The position numbers and the translations under genes are program-made. 7,582 nucleotides of DNA from Nanobdellota archaeon (lineage in GTDB: Archaea; Nanobdellota; Nanobdellia; Woesearchaeales; JAUYGA01). The DNA lies in contig JAUYGA010000264.1 of assembly GCA_030690755.1 (NCBI GenBank), forward strand, positions 1 to 7,582, written 5' to 3'. Below the pieces are notes generated by a model, which made no database searches, was not told the origin of the DNA, and was given only the letters and a program-made list of their open reading frames with translations. Of this stretch, positions 1-4,901 are shown in pieces; position 1 is the stretch's first letter; every line of letters begins with the position of its first letter.

Positions 1-1103
1 TCGCAGATAATCTCTGCCTTTACAATATCTCCTTTGTCAAAAGGCTTTGGCAGTTTTTTTGTTTTGACAATCTGAAGCTCTTTATCCATCTCCTTACAGA
101 GCTTGACTTTGTGTTTTTTCTGGAATTCCTCAAGTTTTTCATAGAATTTTTCCCAAGTCTCTTCCTTCGCAGGCTTCTTCCCGAACTGATATTCTAGAAA
201 TTTCTGAACACCTATAGGGGGACAATTCTTGCCTGCGCCGATCTTTATTGAATATTCTATCAGCGCTTCAATCTGTTCATCATTGATTCCAGGAACCCAA
301 ACAGGAGTAATCATCAAATCCATTTTTTTGACAATATACTCAGCAATCTGCTTAACATGACTTACGTTGTATGCTTTGCCGCATATTCTTTTTGCATTCT
401 TATCATCAAGAGCATTCATTGAAAGATTAATTCTTGTAAGCCCAGCGCTAGCCAGCTGATCAACAGCTTTTTGCGTAAGCATTGTCCCGTTTGTGCTTAG
501 AATAATCTCCTTGACATTATCCAACTTGGAAATATCTTGCACAAGACCAATCAAATCAGAATAGAGTAGAGGTTCACCCTGCGAACCTATGAAAACCTGA
601 ACACCAACCTCTTTATATTTTATAAGTTTCTTAAGCTCTTCAACCAAATAATCCTTTTCAACAATAAAATCAACATTTCTTTTCTCCTGATCAACAGAAC
701 AAAAAACGCAATCCAAATTGCATCCTGTCACCGGCTTTATTTCGATAAGCGAGGAATTCCGGTCAACTATTCCAAAAGTTCCATTTCCTATAAGCGGAAT
801 TCTTGAATTTCTATGGACATAAACTGTCTTTTTCCCAGTAATCTTGCTTCTCAGCCTGCCAAATCCTAGATGCAGCAAATCATTGAATTTTCTTTCTGCC
901 CTCTGCTGCGAAGCATCAAAAAACAGGCTATTTTTATCAGAATCAACCACCTTATATTTACCTATCTTAATAAGCTCTTCATCAGAAAGGTCAAAATAAA
1001 AAGTCTTAAGGAAATGCACCCTGACAAAACCATTATTCTCGCATTTATCAGCTCTATGATGCTCAAATTCCAGATTTTCAAAAGACAATTTCGCATTAAC
1101 CAT
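1..1103 (-). CDS. Radical SAM enzyme, 3' end outside window
   Basis: An open frame of 367 codons runs off the left edge, so the C-terminus is missing. The radical SAM signature CNLDCVFC (Cys128, Cys132, Cys135) should bind the 4Fe-4S cluster that cleaves S-adenosylmethionine. A GGEP-like strand follows (GSQGEP, about 173-178), then LSTNGT (202-207) and LSMNAL (227-232), all typical of the radical SAM barrel. About 120 residues precede the cluster motif. The last visible residues (LPKPFDKGDIVKAEI) look like the start of a small beta-barrel, TRAM-like domain. This arrangement resembles an uncharacterised archaeal family (COG2100, from memory); the substrate is unknown. ATG at 1103 is the only plausible start after an in-frame TGA. 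A box A 31 bases upstream suggests a nearly leaderless transcript. The gene is divergent from the GINS gene across the palindromic block. Confidence 0.88.
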   Translation of the reverse strand, partial: MVNAKLSFENLEFEHHRADKCENNGFVRVHFLKTFYFDLSDEELIKIGKYKVVDSDKNSLFFDASQQRAERKFNDLLHLGFGRLRSKITGKKTVYVHRNSRIPLIGNGTFGIVDRNSSLIEIKPVTGCNLDCVFCSVDQEKRNVDFIVEKDYLVEELKKLIKYKEVGVQVFIGSQGEPLLYSDLIGLVQDISKLDNVKEIILSTNGTMLTQKAVDQLASAGLTRINLSMNALDDKNAKRICGKAYNVSHVKQIAEYIVKKMDLMITPVWVPGINDEQIEALIEYSIKIGAGKNCPPIGVQKFLEYQFGKKPAKEETWEKFYEKLEEFQKKHKVKLCKEMDKELQIVKTKKLPKPFDKGDIVKAEIIC

Positions 1104-1125
1104 AGAAGGCCTTTCTGCAACTTCC

Positions 1126-1134
1126 TTTTTAAAT
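1126..1134 (-). promoter_or_regulatory. Box A promoter of the radical SAM gene
   Basis: On the minus strand this reads ATTTAAAAA, starting 31 bases before the ATG at 1103. Archaeal box A lies about 25 bases upstream of the transcription start, so the mRNA would begin at or next to the ATG. The surrounding 14 bases, AACATTTAAAAAGG, recur exactly on the plus strand at 6942-6955. Confidence 0.55.
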
Positions 1135-1192
1135 GTTATTCAAAAAAGTATGTGCATAGCATCCTAAGGTCAAAATTCCTTTAATAAAAATA

Positions 1193-1206
1193 GCGACGAG
1201 CGTCGC
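1193..1206. repeat. Short GC hairpin
   Basis: GCGAC (1193-1197) and GTCGC (1202-1206) form a perfect 5-bp stem with a GAGC loop. The GCGAC/GTCGC word returns inside the larger structure (1294-1298 and 1392-1396). Confidence 0.5.
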
Positions 1207-1215
1207 GGGGGATGC

Positions 1216-1223
1216 ATTTAAAG
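1216..1223 (+). promoter_or_regulatory. Box A-like promoter in front of the folded region
   Basis: ATTTAAAG lies here, and the 13 bases ATTTAAAGAAAAT (1216-1228) are identical to the box A region in front of tRNase Z (2369-2381). By the 30-31 base spacing seen at the tRNase Z and radical SAM genes, transcription would start near 1246, inside the first strand of the long inverted repeat. No start codon with a long frame follows, which points to a non-coding transcript if the promoter is active. Confidence 0.45.
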
Positions 1224-1266
1224 AAAATAATATTTACCGAAAATCCAGCCAACCATGGCGGCCGAC

Positions 1267-1290
1267 GGACATTTTCTGCAGAAAATGTCC
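1267..1290. repeat. Perfect 24-base palindrome
   Basis: The half-site GGACATTTTCTG is followed directly by its reverse complement with no spacer. It forms the first side arm of the larger structure. A zero-spacer palindrome is more natural as a DNA site or cruciform than as an RNA hairpin, which would need to open its centre into a loop. Confidence 0.8.
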
Positions 1291-1310
1291 TACGCGACAC
1301 TCAGTGACTT

Positions 1311-1367
1311 GCGAGTGAGCTCGTGACTTGTCGCGAGCATGCGAGCGACTCGCATGCAGTCACTCGC
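1311..1367. repeat. Nested hairpins with GCGAG/CTCGC words
   Basis: GCGAGTGA (1311-1318) is the exact complement of TCACTCGC (1360-1367). Inside it GCATGCGAG (1337-1345) and CTCGCATGC (1349-1357) form a perfect 9-bp stem with a CGA loop. These helices cap the long second arm of the three-way structure. Confidence 0.7.
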
Positions 1368-1423
1368 TCACAATTGACTGAGCCAACCCTCGTCGCGTCG
1401 GCGCCATGGCTGGATTTTCTTAA

Positions 1424-1469
1424 GCGTTGCGTGGAGTGAGACTTACGAAGTAATGTCTCACACTAACGC
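1424..1469. repeat. Hairpin downstream of the main fold
   Basis: GTGAGAC (1436-1442) pairs with GTCTCAC (1455-1461). The inner TTA/TAA extends the stem and GCGTT/AACGC (1424-1428, 1465-1469) closes it from outside. The loop is CGAAG. It begins four bases after the T-rich end of the main fold. Confidence 0.6.
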
Positions 1470-1510
1470 AGGTACCGCTGAGTTGGCACTTGTCGAGTGA
1501 AACGAGACTC

Positions 1511-1567
1511 GCTACGCCACAAACGCGATGCCAGAGACATTGTCTCTGAGTACCTTTAGGGCGTAGC
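1511..1567. repeat. Hairpin with inner 7-bp stem
   Basis: GCTACGCC (1511-1518) is complementary to GGCGTAGC (1560-1567). Within it CAGAGAC (1532-1538) and GTCTCTG (1542-1548) form a perfect stem with an ATT loop. AGGTAC (1470-1475) could also pair with GTACCT (1550-1555), crossing the outer stem like a pseudoknot; that pairing may be chance. Confidence 0.6.
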
Positions 1568-1690
1568 CCAGAGTTGGGTAAGATGCTATGCACATATTTC
1601 GAGGTTAATTCTTTAAAAAAACATCAAAAAGCCAAAATATCGCTTCAGAACCACAACATTTTAAAAACTAAAACGAATTACCCACTCTGG
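1568..1690. repeat. Inverted repeat overlapping the GINS promoter region
   Basis: CCAGAGTTGGGTAA (1568-1581) and TTACCCACTCTGG (1678-1690) are reverse complements apart from one missing base. The right copy lies in the expected leader of the GINS mRNA and touches its ribosome binding site, so folding could affect translation. The left copy abuts the right 15-bp end repeat of the palindromic block. Confidence 0.5.
1659..1666 (+). promoter_or_regulatory. Box A promoter of the GINS gene
   Basis: TTTTAAAA lies 41 bases before the ATG at 1700. It predicts a transcription start near 1688 and a leader of about 12 bases that contains the purine-rich GGGGGA (1689-1694) just before the start codon. 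Confidence 0.5.
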
Positions 1691-1699
1691 GGGAACATC

Positions 1700-2329
1700 A
1701 TGGACAAGGATAAAGACATCAATATCACATATGAGACTCTGTTTGAGATACTTAGAAGAGAAAAACAAAAAGATGAACTTCAGAAATTAGATGATTCTTT
1801 CTTCAGCGATGTCATCACCTATTTGAGCGAAAAAGAGAACATAGTTGACAACCAGCAGGAAAGCAGCAACATGTTTGCAATTGGTGAGAAAGAAAAAACC
1901 CTGCAGCAGCTTGACAACATAAGAAAGATACTAAAGGAGCTTTATGACAGACGCGAGAAAAAGCTGATAAACATGGCAATAAACAAGGCTAGGACAAATT
2001 CTAACATAATCAACACAACAGCAATGCTTGCTGAAGAGCAGGTCTTCTTTGACTGCTTGGTTGATGTGTTCACAAAATTCAGAAAGGAAGTTCTGTTCAG
2101 CCTGCTTGAAGGAAAAGTCCCTGAAATAAGCAAGGATTTTTTCTCTGTTAAAAAGAAGGAGAAAAAAGAAACAAAACTTATCAGATTTGTGCATGCCGTC
2201 CCTAAATTCTTAGGAAAAGAGCTTGAAACATACGGCCCTTTCACAGAAGATGACATAGCAAATCTTCCGTCAGACATCGCTGATGTCCTGATAAAAAAAG
2301 AAAGGGCAGAAGAAATAGAAGAAGAATAA
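1700..2329 (+). CDS. gins51: GINS51-type DNA replication subunit
   Basis: This 209-residue protein matches archaeal GINS51 (Sld5/Psf1-like), part of the GINS complex that joins MCM and Cdc45/RecJ in the replicative helicase. The N-terminal helical A domain begins with the characteristic ITYETLFEILRREK (residues 9-22) and ELQKL (26-30). A charged linker near KKKEKKE follows. The C-terminal B domain carries VPKFLG, the YGPF turn and NLPSDIADVLI, the usual small beta domain of the family. The A-then-B order separates it from GINS23. The frame is open back to 1574, but those 42 codons run through the inverted repeats and have no family resemblance. ATG at 1700 follows a GGGGGA ribosome site and gives the normal N-terminus. 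It is the first gene after the palindromic block, with tRNase Z 69 bases downstream under its own promoter. Confidence 0.85.
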   Translation: MDKDKDINITYETLFEILRREKQKDELQKLDDSFFSDVITYLSEKENIVDNQQESSNMFAIGEKEKTLQQLDNIRKILKELYDRREKKLINMAINKARTNSNIINTTAMLAEEQVFFDCLVDVFTKFRKEVLFSLLEGKVPEISKDFFSVKKKEKKETKLIRFVHAVPKFLGKELETYGPFTEDDIANLPSDIADVLIKKERAEEIEEE

Positions 2330-2368
2330 AGTGCTTGCCTCAGATTCTTACTTGTTTTTCAGTCAAAT

Positions 2369-2376
2369 ATTTAAAG
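2369..2376 (+). promoter_or_regulatory. Box A promoter of tRNase Z
   Basis: ATTTAAAG begins 30 bases before the ATG at 2399, which predicts transcription starting almost at the start codon. An AGGTGG ribosome binding site (2390-2395) is also present, so either a slightly longer leader or read-through from the GINS gene could use it. Confidence 0.55.
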
Positions 2377-2398
2377 AAAATTGTTCTACAGGTGGAAT

Positions 2399-3289
2399 AT
2401 GGAAATAACTTTTTTAGGAACAGCGTGTATGCAGCCGACAAAGGAACGCAACCACTCAGGCATATTGCTGGATTTCGGGCCTGAACACATGCTGTTTGAT
2501 TGCGGAGAAGGTATTCAAAGACAGTTCAAAGTAGCTGACATTAGGATGACAAAACTAACCAAAATATTCTTGACGCATTGGCATGGCGACCATTCTTTAG
2601 GCATAATGGGTCTGCTGCAGACACTTTCAGCATCTGATATTTCTCAGAAAATAACAATCTACGGCCCCAAAGGAACAAAAGAAAATTTAGAGATGCTTAC
2701 AAAAATTTACAGAACTAATAATGTTCCAGATTATGAAGTTGTTGAACTTGAAAATGGCAAAATCATTGACGCAGATTCTTATTATGTCGAAACATTAAGG
2801 ATGGATCACGGAATTGAATCATTCGGTTTTAGGTTTGTTGAAAAAGACAAACGCAAGATGAATATGGAAAAGTTGAATAAACTGGGCATCAAGGAAGGAC
2901 CTCTTGTCGGAAAGCTTCAGGCAGGAAAAGAGATAACTGTCAAAGGCAAAAAAGTCAAGCCCGAGGAAGTTTCAACTCTTATGAAAGGAAAAATCTTTGT
3001 TTATCTTAGCGATACTGGACTGTGCCAAAATGCATACAAACTTTCTGAAGACGCAGACATTCTTGTGACAGAAGCGACATTTGATAATGAACTTACAGAT
3101 AAAGCTGAACGATATAAGCATCTGACAGCAGAGCAGGCAGGTCAGATTGCAAGTATGTCAAACTCAAAAAAGCTGATAATAACCCATTTCAGCCAGCGCT
3201 ATAAGACCTTAGATGATCTTGAGAAAGAAACAAAAGATGTTTTTCCAAACGCAGTCCTGGCCTTTGACTTCATGAAGATTAAGATTTAG
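2399..3289 (+). CDS. rnz: tRNase Z (RNase Z), tRNA 3'-end endonuclease
   Basis: A 296-residue metallo-beta-lactamase nuclease that cuts the 3' trailer from precursor tRNAs so that CCA can be present or added. The zinc site is complete: THWHGDH (His60, His62, Asp64, His65), His137 in MDHG, Asp205 in LSDTG, His241 in KHLT and His263 in THFSQRY. The N-terminal FLGTACMQPTKERNHSG and the LFDCGEG motif are typical of the short RNase Z form, and the length is normal. A TTG at 2381 would add six residues; ATG at 2399 is preferred because it is preceded by AGGTGG three bases upstream and gives the conserved MEITFLGT start. The 3' end overlaps the convergent GNAT-like gene by 11 bases, and no terminator is visible between them. 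Confidence 0.95.
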   Translation: MEITFLGTACMQPTKERNHSGILLDFGPEHMLFDCGEGIQRQFKVADIRMTKLTKIFLTHWHGDHSLGIMGLLQTLSASDISQKITIYGPKGTKENLEMLTKIYRTNNVPDYEVVELENGKIIDADSYYVETLRMDHGIESFGFRFVEKDKRKMNMEKLNKLGIKEGPLVGKLQAGKEITVKGKKVKPEEVSTLMKGKIFVYLSDTGLCQNAYKLSEDADILVTEATFDNELTDKAERYKHLTAEQAGQIASMSNSKKLIITHFSQRYKTLDDLEKETKDVFPNAVLAFDFMKIKI

Positions 3290-4202
3290 GCGCAGAAAGA
3301 TCAAGTTTCTGAAAAGTCATCATGCCATTAGTGCTATAATAGTTGCCGACATAACCTCTGGAAGTCATATCCTGCAATGCCTCAACCAAATCAGAGGGAT
3401 TTTTTCTCAATTCGTTTATATCTAGTTTTATCTCCCCGCTTTCAAATATCGGATTTGGAATTTTGATTACTGCTGCATAAGTCATTTGCTGTTCATATAC
3501 AGGCGGCGCCAATATATCTGCAAGGAAAAACCCGCTTTTTGTCAAATGGATGTTAAATGATTTGTCATTGAAAACGTCATCAAGTGTTCCTTCACTATTT
3601 AGCGTAGCTACATCAATATTGCACTGCACAGCAGATGATCCTATTGCTTCTCTCGAAGTTGCCCTAAACAATAAATGACTGCCTTTTCCTTGATCCTGAT
3701 AATCTTGATGCACGCCAATTCCATGATGGTCAATTATTTGCGCATCATCATAACCGAGAACATTCCTGATAAATTTGTATATCCTTTTATCATTTGCTTT
3801 TGATATCATAAAAGGAGAATCAACTAAATTCATGTCATTTATGTTCTGTTTGAAAAACTCCATAGACTTATTCAAGGAAATTAGTTCTACAAACGCCAAA
3901 GGAATTCTTCCGCACTCAGCCTTTATTTCAGCAGAAATACTTTGTTTAATATCAGTTTCTGATGTTGCAGCCTGAACACCATACCCTATCTCTTGCAGGT
4001 CAGCAGGCACTTTCTTCAAATCACCCAGCAGCAGCCTGTCAAAAAACGCAACTATTCTGCCATGTTCAGCGATGTATTTTATCACTTTAGGATTCTCTGT
4101 TGGATCATTTCCTGACAATTCAAAGGAAGATCTCTCTAAAACATCCATAGCCAGCAATTCTCTTTCATCAGTTGGGTCTATTACACCAATATTTATGCTC
4201 AT
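3279..4202 (-). CDS. GNAT-like acetyltransferase of unknown substrate
   Basis: A 307-residue soluble protein with no signal peptide or membrane segment. Residues 158-181 contain GIGVHQDYQDQGKGSHLLFRA, a beta-strand followed by the QxxGxG acetyl-CoA pyrophosphate loop of GNAT N-acetyltransferases (motif A). About 40 residues later KSGFFLADI resembles the C-terminal GF strand of that fold. The first 150 residues are longer than the minimal GNAT fold and have no motif I recognise; the last 60 residues, after VYEQQMTYAAVIK, are also unassigned. The assignment rests on one motif and context, so the reaction and substrate are unknown. ATG at 4202 is chosen over GTG at 4211; neither has a clear ribosome site. 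The stop codon lies inside the end of tRNase Z on the other strand. Confidence 0.72.
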   Translation of the reverse strand: MSINIGVIDPTDERELLAMDVLERSSFELSGNDPTENPKVIKYIAEHGRIVAFFDRLLLGDLKKVPADLQEIGYGVQAATSETDIKQSISAEIKAECGRIPLAFVELISLNKSMEFFKQNINDMNLVDSPFMISKANDKRIYKFIRNVLGYDDAQIIDHHGIGVHQDYQDQGKGSHLLFRATSREAIGSSAVQCNIDVATLNSEGTLDDVFNDKSFNIHLTKSGFFLADILAPPVYEQQMTYAAVIKIPNPIFESGEIKLDINELRKNPSDLVEALQDMTSRGYVGNYYSTNGMMTFQKLDLSAPKS

Positions 4203-4273
4203 TTTCAACACATCAATTTACTTAAACAAATTAATCAGATTAAAATAAAATCTTAAAGCCAAGAAAGCTCGTT

Positions 4274-4285
4274 CATTATATAAAA
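4274..4285 (-). promoter_or_regulatory. Possible box A of the GNAT-like gene
   Basis: On the minus strand this reads TTTTATATAATG, the best TATA-like match between the histone stop and the GNAT-like start. It would give a leader of about 50 bases. A second weaker candidate, TTTTATTTTA at 4241-4250, would give a leader of about 17 bases. Confidence 0.35.
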
Positions 4286-4337
4286 CTTTATATTTTTGCT
4301 ACTGTAGAATAGGTTCAAAACACACCGCAAACAATAC

Positions 4338-4345
4338 AAAAAAAA
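4338..4345 (-). terminator. T8 terminator of the histone gene
   Basis: On the coding strand eight T residues follow the TGA stop with no gap. Archaeal RNA polymerase terminates at such T-tracts without needing a strong hairpin. It would isolate histone transcription from the GNAT-like gene downstream. Confidence 0.6.
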
Positions 4346-4558
4346 TCAGTTTTCTTTAACAGCCAGCTTTATGTCGCTTGCCTTGATTGTTTTTCTGCCT
4401 GCATGGTTAGCAAGTTTGACTGCAACCTGCGCAATCTTTTCAGCGCGCTCTTCAACAACTTCTTTCAACGCAGTCTTAGCCTTATCAGAAACCCTTTCAG
4501 CGCCGCATTGTTTGAGGATTTTTTCCATTGCTGCCAGCGGTAATAGCCTTTTTTCCAT
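4346..4558 (-). CDS. Archaeal histone, HMf-like
   Basis: A 70-residue single histone-fold protein that dimerises and wraps DNA into archaeal chromatin. The three-helix fold is plain: LPLAAMEKILKQCGAERVSD (helix 1 and loop 1), a long central helix to about residue 52, then HAGRKTIKASDIKLAVKEN (loop 2 and helix 3). Arg22 in RVSD and the RKT motif (Arg55, Lys56, Thr57) are the DNA-contacting loop residues of HMfA/HMfB. His52 and Asp62 match the pair that joins dimers in HMf polymers, so oligomers are possible. The length matches the family, with no tail. ATG at 4558 is chosen because AAGGTGAT lies at an ideal distance; the GTG at 4567 lies within that site. It has its own promoter and a T8 terminator, consistent with high expression. 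Confidence 0.95.
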   Translation of the reverse strand: MEKRLLPLAAMEKILKQCGAERVSDKAKTALKEVVEERAEKIAQVAVKLANHAGRKTIKASDIKLAVKEN

Positions 4559-4562
4559 AATT

Positions 4563-4570
4563 ATCACCTT
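4563..4570 (-). promoter_or_regulatory. Strong ribosome binding site of the histone
   Basis: AAGGTGAT on the minus strand matches the end of 16S rRNA well and leaves six bases between GGTG and the ATG at 4558. It fixes the histone start. Confidence 0.75.
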
Positions 4571-4614
4571 AAATTATATATTGTTTAACTTATTGAACAA
4601 TAGAAGCTCTTTAG

Positions 4615-4623
4615 ATATATAAA
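4615..4623 (-). promoter_or_regulatory. Box A promoter of the histone
   Basis: TTTATATAT on the minus strand predicts transcription starting near 4593 and a 35-base leader that includes the ribosome binding site. Confidence 0.55.
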
Positions 4624-4892
4624 TATTGCTAAGAACAGCTCAATAATGCCAAAAAAACATAAAATAGGCCGATTATGGCTACAAAATGGTTTATTCTTCC
4701 TTATTTGCTAAAACAAGATATTATATCTGTACAATCAAATCATTAAAAAACAATCATGAATACCGCCCAAAATATGTCAAATTCAGATGGATAAAACATA
4801 AGATTAAAATACAAACAAGTTAATCAAAAGAGCAGGAAAACAATAAAAAAAATCAAGCAACATAAATAAAATAAAAAAAGTGCAAAAAAAGC
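4624..4892. other. A-rich intergenic region between divergent genes
   Basis: This stretch between the histone promoter and the phosphorylase-like gene is strikingly A-rich on the plus strand, with several runs of six to eight A. One 60-base line (4801-4860) has 14 G or C by hand count. I see no RNA gene, no coding frame of interest and no inverted repeat. A weak box A candidate for the downstream gene is ATAAATAAAATA around 4862-4873. The A-tracts may bend DNA, but they may equally be composition. Confidence 0.5.
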
Positions 4893-4896
4893 GGTG
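4893..4896 (+). promoter_or_regulatory. Ribosome binding site selecting a TTG start
   Basis: GGTG lies five bases before the TTG at 4902. No ATG or GTG exists in frame between the upstream TAA (4872-4874) and this TTG, so the site decides the start. Confidence 0.6.
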
Positions 4897-4901
4897 AAAC
4901 A

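Larger units (their letters stand above)
1239..1419. repeat. Three-way-junction inverted repeat; candidate structured RNA or cruciform
   Basis: The two ends pair over 24 bp. GAAAATCCAGCCA (1239-1251) is the exact complement of TGGCTGGATTTTC (1407-1419). The stem continues with 1256-1267 against 1396-1406, interrupted only by a 4-base and a 1-base bulge on the left strand. Inside are a perfect 24-base palindrome (1267-1290) and a long interrupted arm (about 1292-1398). The arm pairs ACGCGAC with GTCGCGT, CTCAGT (1300-1305) with ACTGAG (1377-1382), and further inner helices. A box A precedes the region and a T-rich tract (GATTTTCTT, 1413-1421) ends it, as expected of a small archaeal RNA gene. 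The symmetry also fits a DNA cruciform or transposon hairpin. I recognise no SRP, RNase P or tRNA features. Confidence 0.6.
1149..1596. repeat. Palindromic block bracketed by 15-bp inverted repeats
   Basis: The sequence TATGTGCATAGCATC at 1149-1163 is repeated as its exact reverse complement at 1582-1596. Between them lies GC-rich DNA with many inverted repeats and no credible gene, unlike the AT-rich coding DNA on both sides. The layout resembles a small non-autonomous element with terminal inverted repeats. I see no clear target-site duplication: the flanks CAAAAAAG and TTTCGAGG differ. No transposase is encoded here. The block sits entirely within the gap between the divergent radical SAM and GINS genes. 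Whether the end repeats are true element termini is inference. Confidence 0.55.

Noticed and set aside
870..1184. Plus-strand open frame of 104 codons
   Set aside because: It lies almost wholly antisense to the radical SAM gene, whose minus-strand frame has clear family motifs.
1184..1600. SRP RNA, RNase P RNA, tRNA or CRISPR array
   Set aside because: None of the conserved RNA motifs could be found, and the repeats are inverted and unequal rather than direct repeats with regular spacers.
1239..1600. Replication origin
   Set aside because: Palindromes lie near a GINS gene, but I see no origin recognition boxes, no orc1/cdc6 gene and no AT-rich unwinding element within the block.
1574..1699. 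N-terminal extension of the GINS protein
   Set aside because: The extra codons run through inverted repeats and the promoter and resemble no GINS sequence; ATG 1700 has a ribosome site and gives the conserved start.
4371..4622. Plus-strand frame of 83 codons
   Set aside because: It is antisense to the histone gene, which is unambiguous.
4624..4892. C/D box small RNA
   Set aside because: No matched C (RUGAUGA) and D (CUGA) boxes with sensible spacing were found.
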